DNA from: Gammaproteobacteria bacterium
Lineage (GTDB): Bacteria; Pseudomonadota; Gammaproteobacteria; SZUA-229
Reading direction: 5' to 3'
DNA length: 8,380 nt
NCBI GenBank assembly: GCA_013138755.1
Contig: WTCC01000043.1
Location: 1 to 8,380, forward strand
Of this stretch, positions 1 through 6,797 are shown piece by piece; the first letter of the stretch is position 1; the number at the start of each line of letters is the position of its first letter. The notes under the pieces were generated by a model. It saw only the letters and a list, made by a program, of their open reading frames with translations, was not told the origin of the DNA and searched no databases. The position numbers were made by a program, and so were the translations under genes.

Positions 1-228
1 AAAACACCAGCTAAGCGTAAAGCAGTTAAGAAAAAAGCAACAAAGAAAAAAGTAGCTAAGCGTAAAGTAGCTAAGAAAAAAGTTACTAAACGTAAAGTCG
101 CTAAGAAGAAAGTAGCGAAAAAGAAAGTAGCTAAGCGTAAAGTAGCTAAGAAGAAAGTTACTAAACGTAAAGTCGCTAAACGCAAAGCACCAGCTAAGCG
201 TAAAGTAGCTAAGAGAAAAAAGCGCTAG
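1..228 (+). CDS. Histone H1-like / AlgP-like lysine-rich repeat protein, C-terminal part
   Basis: The frame is open from the first base to the TAG at 226-228, with no start inside the window, so the N-terminus lies upstream. The 75 visible residues are almost entirely Lys, Arg, Val, Ala and Thr; 45 of 75 are Lys or Arg and none is acidic. They form a five-residue repeat (VAK[KR]K or VTKRK) arranged in a 25-residue super-repeat: residues 18-42 are followed by a near copy at 43-62. Such tails occur in bacterial histone-H1-like proteins such as AlgP, which are thought to bind DNA non-specifically and condense or regulate the nucleoid. DNA binding here is inferred from composition and family. The missing N-terminus should carry any structured domain. 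A second basic protein starts 17 bases downstream and is probably co-transcribed. A ribosomal-protein tail or other low-complexity basic protein cannot be excluded. Confidence 0.75.
   Translation, partial: KTPAKRKAVKKKATKKKVAKRKVAKKKVTKRKVAKKKVAKKKVAKRKVAKKKVTKRKVAKRKAPAKRKVAKRKKR
52..183 (+). repeat. 75-bp tandem repeat (25 codons) with 15-bp subunits
   Basis: The segment starting at 52 recurs at 127, giving a period of 75 bp, which is exactly 25 codons. Over the first 54 bases the two copies differ at only two positions, both synonymous Lys codon changes. The unit is itself built of five 15-bp subunits encoding VAKRK-like pentapeptides. The second copy is incomplete. The near-identity at DNA level points to recent slippage or unequal recombination, so the length of this tail probably varies between strains. 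Confidence 0.85.
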
Positions 229-245
229 CCGCTAAGCGGATAGAT

Positions 246-503
246 ATGGCGGCTAAGAAAAAAGCGTCAACTGAGCGTGCAACAGCTGTTAAGCAGAAAC
301 TGCGAGACCGCGTGGCTGCTGCTGCTGCGGCTGTTGCAGAGGCGAAAGCAGAAGTTGCATTGACGAGGAAACGGCAGGATCTTTTGATTAAGATGGCTGA
401 AAGGAAAGAAGCTGCCGTGGCTAAATTTGTGGAAAGTTGGTCTAAGAAAGAAATGGCTAAGATTGAACAAGCCCTTAAACCAAAAAAACGCAAATCTCGT
501 TAG
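246..503 (+). CDS. Small Ala/Lys-rich basic protein, probable coiled coil
   Basis: The gene encodes 85 residues starting at an ATG. Residues 1-6 are MAAKKK. Residues 10-70 are rich in Ala, Lys, Glu and Arg with no proline, including a run of seven alanines at 24-30, and should be helical, probably a coiled coil. The C-terminus (residues 78-85) is KPKKRKSR, a basic tail like that of the preceding protein. No signal peptide or membrane segment is visible, so it should be cytoplasmic. I do not recognise a named family. Its position 17 bases after a histone-H1-like gene and its shared basic composition suggest a nucleoid-associated or DNA-binding partner, which is inference. The ribosome binding site is weak (AGCGGA, a few bases before the ATG), so translation may be coupled to the upstream gene. 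A perfect terminator begins 20 bases after the stop and supports this being the last gene of the unit. Confidence 0.65.
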   Translation: MAAKKKASTERATAVKQKLRDRVAAAAAAVAEAKAEVALTRKRQDLLIKMAERKEAAVAKFVESWSKKEMAKIEQALKPKKRKSR

Positions 504-522
504 TTTATTTACCACGCTTAAT

Positions 523-559
523 AAAAAAGCCACTCATTTCGCATGAGTGGCTTTTTTTT
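523..559 (+). terminator. Rho-independent terminator, probably bidirectional
   Basis: The left arm (523-537) and right arm (543-557) form a perfect 15-bp inverted repeat around a 5-base loop (TTCGC). The stem core is GCCACTCAT / ATGAGTGGC. It is followed by a run of eight T (552-559) and preceded by six A (523-528), so it could work in both directions. It closes the two small basic-protein genes and sits immediately before xerD. Confidence 0.93.
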
Positions 560-562
560 ATC

Positions 563-568
563 TATAAT
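563..568 (+). promoter_or_regulatory. Candidate -10 element (TATAAT) just before xerD
   Basis: A perfect TATAAT lies four bases after the T-run of the terminator and ends seven bases before the xerD ATG. No -35 match is found at 16-18 bp, since that position falls in the terminator right arm. If it is used, transcription would start at about the A of the start codon and give a leaderless mRNA, consistent with the absence of a Shine-Dalgarno sequence. The match could be chance. Confidence 0.35.
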
Positions 569-575
569 TCACCGT

Positions 576-1517
576 ATGGCAAGATTTGACAACATTCCAT
601 TATCTGAACAGAAATGTATCGAAGTTTTTATTGATCATCTGTGGATGGAGAATGGCTTAAGTGAGAATACGTTATCAGCTTATAGAAATGATCTTGCTAA
701 TTTTTCTTTTTGGTTGCGCGCAGGTCAGCAGTCCTTGCTGAGCGTTGAGGCGGAAACAATTCAACGTTTCCTTGCTCATAATTATCATCATCAACAAAAA
801 AGACGTTCTGTCGCCAGGCTGTTATCGACGCTGCGTCGCTTTTATCATTTTAGTTATCGCGAGAAGCGTATCAGTGAAGATCCAACGCGTTTACTCGAAT
901 CGCCAAAAGGAGAACATTCATTGCCGATATCTCTAAATGAGCAACAGGTTGATGACTTGTTATCAGCTCCTGATATTTCTGATAGTTTAGGACTTAGGGA
1001 TAGGGCAATGCTTGAGGTTTTATATGCTACTGGCCTGCGCGTGAGTGAATTAATCAATCTGCAGACTTCACAGGTTTCATTGCAACAGGGTGTGATCCGT
1101 GTGGTCGGTAAAGGTGATAAAGAACGTCTGGTACCGGTGGGTGAGATCGCTCTTGACTGGTTAATGGAATACACGCAAAAGGCGAGGCCAGAATTATTGT
1201 CGAAAGCGAGTAAAAATAAAACTGAAGCAAGGCAATGTAGTGAAATTTTTGTAACCAGGCGAGGGAGCGCCATGTCACGCCAGGCATTCTGGTACATGGT
1301 GAAGCGGTATGCTTTAATTGCAGGTATCCCCTCAGAAAAGCTGTCTCCACATACACTACGCCATGCATTTGCTACACATCTGTTAAATCATGGCGCTGAT
1401 CTGCGTGTCGTTCAGATGTTGCTTGGTCACAGTGATATTTCAACGACGCAGATATACACACACGTCGCTGATCAGCGACTGATCGACATGTATCAAAGTC
1501 ACCATCCGCGCGCCTAG
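576..1517 (+). CDS. xerD: Site-specific tyrosine recombinase XerD
   Basis: XerD works with XerC to resolve chromosome dimers at dif near the division septum, under control of FtsK. From the ATG at 576 the protein has 313 residues, against about 298 in E. coli. The N-terminal SAM-like core-binding domain (residues about 14-100) contains GLSENTLSAYRNDL. All catalytic residues of the family are present: Arg155 (TGLRVSEL), Lys179 (VVGKGDKERL), His259 and Arg262 (SPHTLRHAF), His285 (LLGHSD) and the nucleophile Tyr294 (TTQIYTHV). The C-terminus reads HHPRA, as in E. coli XerD, and dsbC follows, which together favour XerD over XerC. Residues about 210-222 carry a short insertion, roughly eight residues, relative to E. 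coli. An in-frame ATG at 543 was rejected because it lies in the terminator stem. No Shine-Dalgarno sequence is visible before 576. XerC or another phage-type integrase is unlikely. Confidence 0.95.
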   Translation: MARFDNIPLSEQKCIEVFIDHLWMENGLSENTLSAYRNDLANFSFWLRAGQQSLLSVEAETIQRFLAHNYHHQQKRRSVARLLSTLRRFYHFSYREKRISEDPTRLLESPKGEHSLPISLNEQQVDDLLSAPDISDSLGLRDRAMLEVLYATGLRVSELINLQTSQVSLQQGVIRVVGKGDKERLVPVGEIALDWLMEYTQKARPELLSKASKNKTEARQCSEIFVTRRGSAMSRQAFWYMVKRYALIAGIPSEKLSPHTLRHAFATHLLNHGADLRVVQMLLGHSDISTTQIYTHVADQRLIDMYQSHHPRA

Positions 1518-1602
1518 GTAGCTGTTTTTGCTAAGATTTAGTAAAGTAGAGCTCAGATTTATGGAAAATAACTTAGTTGTATAAACTTTCTACGGAATTA
1601 AC

Positions 1603-1608
1603 TATAAT
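1603..1608 (+). promoter_or_regulatory. Candidate -10 element upstream of dsbC
   Basis: A perfect TATAAT stands 51 bases before the dsbC ATG in the 142-bp gap between xerD and dsbC. A -35-like TTGTAT at 1577-1582 is 20 bp away, which is longer than usual, so support is weak. The gap holds no terminator, so dsbC could also be read from xerD. Confidence 0.35.
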
Positions 1609-1659
1609 CCACGCTGTCTTTATAACTAGTTTTTAATCACCCTTAATGTAGTGTTTATT

Positions 1660-2367
1660 ATGAAATTTTTACCCCTGTTCTTACTGATTACATCTTTATT
1701 TACCTCCCACAGCATCGTGGCAGAAACAGATTCTGTTGAGTCTCTTAGACAAGCATTAGCTAGAAGTATGCCTGACGTAAAACCAACCAGGATATCGGTT
1801 TCACCAGTCGATGGATTGTACGAAGTAATCGTTGGTTCTCAAGTTGTCTATATGAGTGTCGATGCTCGATATATGATCGATGGCGATCTCATCGATATCA
1901 AAACGAAAAAGAATATTAGCGAAGCAGCCAAATCGGAAATTCGACTTGCTGTGATTAACAAATTCACCTCAGAGCAGATGTTGGTCTATAGGCCAGAAAA
2001 GGTTAAAGATGTCATTACCGTTATCACTGATATAGATTGTCCTTATTGCCGACGATTGCACTCTGAAGTTCCAAGTTATCTGGAAAAAAATGTGGAGGTT
2101 CGTTATATCTTCATGCCATTAAAGGGTGCCGCAGATATGAAGAAAACGATCAGTGTCTGGTGTTCCGATGACCAACAACTGGCTCTGGATATTGTGAAAT
2201 CAGGCGGTCAGATTGAAGAAAAAACTTGCGACAACCCTATCAAAGAACATTTGGCGATGGCTCGCGAGTTAGGCGTGCGTGGTACACCGGCTATCATTTT
2301 AGAGGATGGTCAGTTGTTACCGGGTTATGTGCCAGTTGATAAACTGGTAGCTGAAATTAGAAAGTAA
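1660..2367 (+). CDS. dsbC: Periplasmic thiol:disulfide isomerase DsbC
   Basis: DsbC corrects wrong disulfide bonds in periplasmic proteins and is kept reduced by DsbD. The 235-residue product starts at ATG 1660; a GTG at 1651 in the same frame would only add three residues before the signal peptide. A signal peptide spans residues 1-21 (hydrophobic core LPLFLLITSLF, probable cleavage after SIVA). The N-terminal dimerisation domain follows at about 22-85, then a linker, then a thioredoxin-fold domain with the active site CPYC at 127-130. A second cysteine pair, Cys168 and Cys190, is 22 apart, the same spacing as the structural disulfide of E. coli DsbC. The cis-proline loop GTP is at 208-210. 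Length and features match full-length DsbC, and the xerD-dsbC order matches E. coli. recJ does not follow; a convergent helicase gene is found instead. The six-cysteine exported protein at 7565 could be one of its substrates, which is speculation. Confidence 0.95.
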   Translation: MKFLPLFLLITSLFTSHSIVAETDSVESLRQALARSMPDVKPTRISVSPVDGLYEVIVGSQVVYMSVDARYMIDGDLIDIKTKKNISEAAKSEIRLAVINKFTSEQMLVYRPEKVKDVITVITDIDCPYCRRLHSEVPSYLEKNVEVRYIFMPLKGAADMKKTISVWCSDDQQLALDIVKSGGQIEEKTCDNPIKEHLAMARELGVRGTPAIILEDGQLLPGYVPVDKLVAEIRK

Positions 2368-2390
2368 GTCAGTTAAAACTTGCGTCTTAG

Positions 2391-2418
2391 AAGCATGGTT
2401 TAGGCCATGCTTTTTTTT
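2391..2418 (+). terminator. Rho-independent terminator of dsbC
   Basis: The arms AAGCATGG (2391-2398) and CCATGCTT (2405-2412) pair perfectly around a 6-base loop, and the T-run covers 2411-2418. It begins 23 bases after the dsbC stop. The - strand side has no T-run, so it should not terminate the convergent helicase gene efficiently. Confidence 0.9.
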
Positions 2419-2427
2419 GGCCGTGAT

Positions 2428-5400
2428 TTATAGCCAGATTAATCTGAGGTGATGCGTGAATAAAACACCTATCTTTATAGTATGTTTCGGCCATATTTTT
2501 TTTACCCCTTCCTGATAAAAAGCGAATTGACCGGTGAATAGCTTTACCGTTTCATCCATAGTCTCACCTTCGGTTAACCGGTGAGACTTGTAGTCTATGA
2601 TCGTTATTGTGTCGTCAGTTTTGATGACCCTGTCGATGATGCCATAGACAGCTTGACCATCTTGCTTGTACATCACGGGCATTTCATCGTATGTTTTGGT
2701 GTCATCTTCAGGGTTGAAGATATCTCTTAAGTCGACGTGATTGTATACAGTGACTGCTTCATCGATGCAGCTATTTAAATGTTTGCTGAAAGCTGGATGG
2801 TTCAGTGAAGCCTCTACTTGCAAGCGTTGTTTTACATCGTTAATTTTCTGTTGCGGAGCAGGGTAGTCTCTTTCGTTGCATAGAAATTCGATTACACGGT
2901 GAATCATGATGCCTCGCCATTTCGCTAAAGATGTATCGCTAACCGTTCTCTCGTCCGTAGACGGCGAAACAGTTACAGTATCATTTTTCTTGTCTGTCTC
3001 ATCGGTGTGTAAGCTGGGTGCTATCATAAAGGACGATTTCGGTAGTTCTCTTATTGGTAATAACAATCTCGGGTCAATAACAAAATCTTTACCTTTAGGT
3101 AAATGTTTATCGACAAGTTGTTCGCTGTTACTTTTATCGTATGTTAGATGTCTGTATATTTTATAGCTGATATCATCGCTGCTAGTTTCGAGTTCAGTGA
3201 TGCTGTCTAAACCGTTGTCGATAATCTGATACCAGCTGTTACTTTGTTTTTTTCTGTTTTCTATACCACTGATATACAACTGCTCGCGTGCACGAGTAAG
3301 CGCGACATAAAGCAGATTCAATTCTTCTCGTGATTGCTCGACGAGTTTTTCCTGTTGTAGTTTCTGAGTGACTTCATCAGTCTTTTCTTTGCTGAGCTGT
3401 AACTGAAAATTACTGGGTCGGGTTTCTTCCGCAGGCCAGCGAACGAGGCTTGCATATGCATTTTTGTTACGTGGTGTGCTATTACAGTCCACCAGAAAAA
3501 CGATGGGTGCTTCCAGGCCTTTACTGCCGTGGATAGTCATTATCCGGACGCGAGATTCATCACTTAGCGGCAATGGCTCTTCGGGCGGGCTATCCGAGTG
3601 AGTTTCAAGATGCTTTAAGCGTTGCAAAAACCGTGTAATACCAGGGTAGCGCCCACTATCGGTTTCGAGAGATAGCTCCAGAAAGCGCAGACAGTTTGCT
3701 GCTACTTTTTGTCTGTTTTCAATCTTATTAGCGGCCATGTAACGGTTGATGATATTGCCTTGAGAAAATATCTTGTCGAGACAGTCGTGTACGGGTAGAT
3801 GCTCAGCAATTTTTTGCCAACGTGGAAGTAATTTAGCTGCTCGCCGTAGTGGTTTGCTAAGTGATGTTTGTTTGTCCGCCGTAGATGCGATGTCTAGTAA
3901 GCGTTCGTACCAATGTGTTGAGCCATGCTGGGCAAGTAGTATTAAGTCATCATCGCTGGCGCTGAATATAGGGGATTTTAAAACCTGAGCAAGCGACAGA
4001 TTGTTGTATTGTGCGACTAATGTATCCAATAGACAACTTAAGTCCTGTATCTCCAGGTTTTCAAGTAAACCACCTTTTTTGCTGCCGATAAATGGTATGC
4101 CATGTTGTTTGAGCGCGTCTTCATAAATCCGAACATGAGTCCGGTTTCGCATTAAAATTAAAATATCACCAAATTCGATAGGCTGTACCGTGGTGTTTTT
4201 AGTGACAAATTCTGGTGTGTTTTTAAGGCGTAGGATTTGTTTGGCAATATTCTCCGCTTCTTTACTTCTTAAATTTGTGTTATCGATCTCTCTCGGTTGC
4301 TTGAGCGGGTTGCGAAAAGTTATCGTATCTGCTTCGGTTTTATCAGGCTCGTCTTCATCTTCTTTAAATAAGCTGCAGAGGTGAACTTGACCAGGTAGCG
4401 TGTTCAGGTATGTGTCATGCGTGGTGTATCCAGTCATGACGGGTTTCACCTCATCTTGTTCGAAAATCTGATTAACGCAATGGATGATGGCTGATGATGA
4501 TCTTCGTGAAAAATCTAGAGGTGTTGCGTGAGCATCAAGATTCTCTGCTAACCATTTACTGGCCTGTGCCTGTAGTGCTGGGTTGGCGCGACGAAAACTG
4601 TAGATAGACTGTTTTTCATCGCCGACCAGAAAGATGCTGCGAGATCGTTGTTCAGGATTGGCAGCGATCTCTTCTAAGATTGGAGACAGTAAGTTCCACT
4701 GCGTCGGGTTGGTGTCCTGAAACTCATCGATTAACAGATGATCTATGCATTGGTCGATCTTATATTGCACCCAGTGTGCATTGTCAGCATGTTGAAGCAG
4801 TTGGTAACACTTCCATTCCAGATCTGTAAAATCGAGTAGCCGCATTTCTCTTTTTAAACGCTGAAATATTTCGATATAGTGATAGCCGGAATAATACCAG
4901 GCGGCATTGATCTCCAAGGTGTGTAGACGATTTAATCGTTCATTTGTCTGCAGTATCGAAGAAGCAATCTCGTTATGTAAGGTGACGAAGAGCTCAGCTT
5001 TTTCTTCGCCTAATTTTTTTTCCAGCGTGGGGTTGTATTGCCTGCCCTGCGCCAGAGCTTCACCATCTTTTTTAATAAATGCTGATTTTAATAGTGTAAA
5101 TATTAATTGAGATTCTGTTTTATTACGTTTTAGCTGATCTAAAGCATCATCAATGGTGCCTGCGTGTCTCTCGCTGGTCTTATTCTTGATCTCACGTAGC
5201 AGGTTGGCGAATATCAGTAACTTTTCTATTGTGTCATCATCGAAGAAATGTGCGACAGGGTCGCTAGCATCCGATTCTAGCTGGAGCGATTTCATCAATT
5301 CGTTGCAGGCGAAATCAACCGGTTTTTGAGTGCCTGCAGTGTATGCCCACCAGTCGCTGCGATGAGATAAAAAGCTGTGCAACGCAGTATGGGTATTATC

Positions 5401-5964
5401 AGGACCGTTACACGCCTGCATTATTGTATCGAGTGCATCAGACAGGTCATTAGAGCCTTTTTGTTGTTGTGACGCTGCCTGGCTAAATAATGCTTGCCAC
5501 GCCTGGCGTTCGAGCAAGCTGCTGTCCTCCAACAGGTCAAAACCTGGTGGGATATCAGCTTCCAGTGGAAATCGCGACAATATATCCTGGCAGAAAGAGT
5601 GAAAAGTTTGAATACGAATAGGATAGAGGCTGTGTATCAGTTTTTCGTAGAGACCACGCGCAATATTTTTAATCTCTTTGTTCTGTTTGCAGCCGATCAG
5701 TTTTAGAATCTCATCTAATGCTTCATCTTCAGCGGTGGCCATTTCAAATAATCGCTGATTGAGTCTAATCTGCATTTCACCAGCGGCCTTACGGGTGAAT
5801 GTGAGAGCAATAATGTTACCGGGCTCAGCACCATCGAGGAGCAGGCGTACGATACGGGTGATCAATAACCAGGTCTTGCCACTGCCTGCGGAGGCAGACA
5901 CCGTAGCGTTCAGCGATGGGTCGCAGGCGTCGAGGGTGTTCGGATTGCTATTTGTGGGGTACAT
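2428..5964 (-). CDS. addA: AddA/RecB-like UvrD-family helicase-nuclease
   Basis: The 1178-residue protein combines a superfamily 1 (UvrD/Rep) helicase with a C-terminal RecB-type nuclease, the layout of AddA. These enzymes resect double-strand breaks for RecA-dependent repair and degrade foreign linear DNA. Visible motifs in order: Walker A ASAGSGKT (24-31); motif Ia LTFTRKAAGEM (54-64); QTFHSFC (119-125); Walker B LIDEFQDT (411-418); motif III FLVGDEKQSIYSFRR (445-459); motif IV region DFSRRSS (484-490); motif V MTIHGSKGLE (809-818); motif VI LLYVALTRAREQLY (884-897). The nuclease motif has His1022, Glu1094 in the DEMP stretch, Asp1111 (GIIDR), Asp1124 and Lys1126 (IIDYKS), and QxxxY at Gln1146/Tyr1150, so the nuclease should be active. 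The start ATG lies about 23 residues before Walker A, normal for AddA, though no Shine-Dalgarno is seen. It is convergent with dsbC, 60 bp apart. No addB lies upstream in the window. A RecB-type beta subunit is the alternative name; domain length fits AddA better. Confidence 0.9.
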   Translation of the reverse strand: MYPTNSNPNTLDACDPSLNATVSASAGSGKTWLLITRIVRLLLDGAEPGNIIALTFTRKAAGEMQIRLNQRLFEMATAEDEALDEILKLIGCKQNKEIKNIARGLYEKLIHSLYPIRIQTFHSFCQDILSRFPLEADIPPGFDLLEDSSLLERQAWQALFSQAASQQQKGSNDLSDALDTIMQACNGPDNTHTALHSFLSHRSDWWAYTAGTQKPVDFACNELMKSLQLESDASDPVAHFFDDDTIEKLLIFANLLREIKNKTSERHAGTIDDALDQLKRNKTESQLIFTLLKSAFIKKDGEALAQGRQYNPTLEKKLGEEKAELFVTLHNEIASSILQTNERLNRLHTLEINAAWYYSGYHYIEIFQRLKREMRLLDFTDLEWKCYQLLQHADNAHWVQYKIDQCIDHLLIDEFQDTNPTQWNLLSPILEEIAANPEQRSRSIFLVGDEKQSIYSFRRANPALQAQASKWLAENLDAHATPLDFSRRSSSAIIHCVNQIFEQDEVKPVMTGYTTHDTYLNTLPGQVHLCSLFKEDEDEPDKTEADTITFRNPLKQPREIDNTNLRSKEAENIAKQILRLKNTPEFVTKNTTVQPIEFGDILILMRNRTHVRIYEDALKQHGIPFIGSKKGGLLENLEIQDLSCLLDTLVAQYNNLSLAQVLKSPIFSASDDDLILLAQHGSTHWYERLLDIASTADKQTSLSKPLRRAAKLLPRWQKIAEHLPVHDCLDKIFSQGNIINRYMAANKIENRQKVAANCLRFLELSLETDSGRYPGITRFLQRLKHLETHSDSPPEEPLPLSDESRVRIMTIHGSKGLEAPIVFLVDCNSTPRNKNAYASLVRWPAEETRPSNFQLQLSKEKTDEVTQKLQQEKLVEQSREELNLLYVALTRAREQLYISGIENRKKQSNSWYQIIDNGLDSITELETSSDDISYKIYRHLTYDKSNSEQLVDKHLPKGKDFVIDPRLLLPIRELPKSSFMIAPSLHTDETDKKNDTVTVSPSTDERTVSDTSLAKWRGIMIHRVIEFLCNERDYPAPQQKINDVKQRLQVEASLNHPAFSKHLNSCIDEAVTVYNHVDLRDIFNPEDDTKTYDEMPVMYKQDGQAVYGIIDRVIKTDDTITIIDYKSHRLTEGETMDETVKLFTGQFAFYQEGVKKIWPKHTIKIGVLFTHHLRLIWL

Positions 5965-6060
5965 GTGGGGAGTTTATATGGGCGGTGTTTTAATTCAACT
6001 TTGTTGTATGGTTTTTTTGTTCTTTTCTTAATACGTATCACTTACTTTTTATCTGACATT
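5965..6060. other. Upstream region of the helicase gene, no clear promoter
   Basis: This is the start of an 833-bp stretch without a supportable gene. It should contain the promoter for the leftward helicase gene. On the - strand a TTGAAT hexamer is followed 16 bases later by TAAACT, but the match to sigma-70 consensus is poor and I do not call a promoter. No Shine-Dalgarno sequence precedes the helicase ATG. Confidence 0.4.
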
Positions 6061-6260
6061 GCGGTATTCGCACCGCAGGCGAGGTACTTTTTTGCAACAG
6101 CCCAAAAGAGTACCCAGAAAAGGCCGCCACCACGGCTACGCCCCTGCAAAAATACGCAGGGGTTCCCATTTATGTATCTGCATTATCATGCTGCGTCAGG
6201 TCGCTCTTGCGCTCCCTGCGCCCGCGACATTAGTGCATCCATGCACGTCAAATTCGCAAA
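6061..6260. repeat. GC-rich hairpin-rich intergenic block, possible dispersed repeat or structured RNA element
   Basis: Positions 6061-6240 contain 101 G or C in 180 bases (56%), against 49 in 180 (27%) at 6541-6720. The block holds four inverted repeats in a row: GCGGT / ACCGC (6061-6065, 6072-6076); GGTAC / GTACC enclosing T-rich and A-rich arms (6083-6087, 6110-6114); a perfect CCCCTGC / GCAGGGG hairpin with an 8-base loop (6141-6147, 6156-6162); and GTGCAT / ATGCAC with a 2-base spacer (6233-6238, 6241-6246). Overlapping frames stay open here but their products are low-complexity and lack family features. The pattern resembles intergenic repeats that many proteobacteria carry in multiple copies and that produce spurious small ORFs. 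This identification is inference; the structure and composition are seen directly. Confidence 0.45.
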
Positions 6261-6299
6261 GAACGCTCAGACAGCTGTCACAGAAAGCTCATGATAATA

Positions 6300-6530
6300 C
6301 AGACATTTAAATGGCTTGCCTAAAAGTGGACAGTGTCATCAACAAAAATAAAAACGAAACAGAGTACAGAGTCAAAATCCAGTACTTTATACAAGCTTCT
6401 GTAAGAGTTGCTTTTATTTTTTTGCATATTCCTCTCACGAAATTGCCTGATTGGCTTGCTGAGGTGGGAGGCGGCCTCCGACCTGTAGCGGTCATTAATG
6501 TTGTCTAAAATTGACAATTATCAATTACGT
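6300..6530. other. Non-coding block of unknown nature with imperfect direct repeats
   Basis: Short frames of 62-65 codons are open on both strands across this block, but none has a convincing start, ribosome site or recognisable product. An imperfect direct repeat flanks it: CTAAAAGTGGACAGTGTCA at 6320-6338 and a related CTAAAATTGACAATTATCA at 6505-6523. A GGAGG / CCTCC hairpin with a 3-base loop and a GACC / GGTC hairpin follow each other at about 6468-6492, and TTGTC / GACAA (6501-6505, 6513-6517) is nested in the right copy. It may be a remnant of a mobile or repeat element; nothing identifies it. Confidence 0.25.
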
Positions 6531-6617
6531 TATACAGAGCAGTCGATAGCCTTCTTACTGTGTCTGGACAAATGTGGATATTTCATTTCTTTTTAGTTTA
6601 GAAAATTATTAAGCATT

Positions 6618-6638
6618 TTTATATCTAGTTGATATAAA
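6618..6638. promoter_or_regulatory. Perfect 8-bp inverted repeat, possible operator
   Basis: TTTATATC (6618-6625) is the exact reverse complement of GATATAAA (6631-6638), separated by TAGTT. It lies about 160 bp upstream of the DUF2202 gene in a very AT-rich stretch. It overlaps TTGAT-N4-ATGAA (6629-6642), one base away from the FNR consensus. In AT-rich DNA a match of this size can be chance. Confidence 0.25.
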
Positions 6639-6724
6639 TGAAAAATATTCTTTTCTCAAAAGTGAACGAAAATGGACGAACAAGGAGATGGAATTACCTT
6701 ATCAATAAATATAAGTTAACTGAA

Positions 6725-6737
6725 ACACTGTCAGTGT
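6725..6737. promoter_or_regulatory. 13-bp palindrome, possible operator of the DUF2202 gene
   Basis: ACACTG and CAGTGT are perfect complements around a single central T, and the centre is 67 bases before the ATG at 6798. A TATAAT hexamer at 6771-6776 would place this centre near -52 of the transcript, a usual place for an activator. No good -35 is present, which would fit an activator-dependent promoter. The binding protein is unknown. Confidence 0.3.
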
Positions 6738-6770
6738 GGTTATTGGCTAAGTACATTGATTGGACATTTA

Positions 6771-6776
6771 TATAAT
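6771..6776 (+). promoter_or_regulatory. Candidate -10 element for the DUF2202 gene
   Basis: A perfect TATAAT ends 21 bases before the ATG. Transcription would begin around 6783, giving a leader of about 15 bases that still includes the Shine-Dalgarno sequence. No -35 consensus is found at 16-18 bp. Confidence 0.35.
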
Positions 6777-6797
6777 TTAAAAAGAAGGGTCAGAATT

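Noticed and set aside
543..575. Longer xerD starting at ATG 543
   Set aside because: This ATG is the first base triplet of the terminator right arm, and the extra residues do not align with XerD; ATG 576 fits the family.
586..591. TTGACA resembling a -35 element
   Set aside because: It is inside xerD and no -10 lies 16-18 bp downstream.
1527..1545. Hairpin TTTGCTAA / TTAGTAAA after xerD as a terminator
   Set aside because: The stem is AT-rich with a wobble and a 3-base loop, and no T-run follows.
1651..1659. GTG start for dsbC
   Set aside because: It only adds three residues before a normal signal peptide and has no ribosome site; ATG 1660 is preferred.
5965..6310. Overlapping + strand open frames (83 and 109 codons) in the GC-rich block
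   Set aside because: No ribosome site, no family features, arginine- and proline-rich low-complexity products; they are explained by the hairpin-rich repeat.
6307..6517. Small open frames on both strands
   Set aside because: One lacks an ATG start, none has a Shine-Dalgarno, and they overlap each other with no recognisable domain.
6756..6797. TTG start for the DUF2202 gene
   Set aside because: It adds a charged stretch before the signal peptide and would place the good Shine-Dalgarno (6783-6789) inside the gene.
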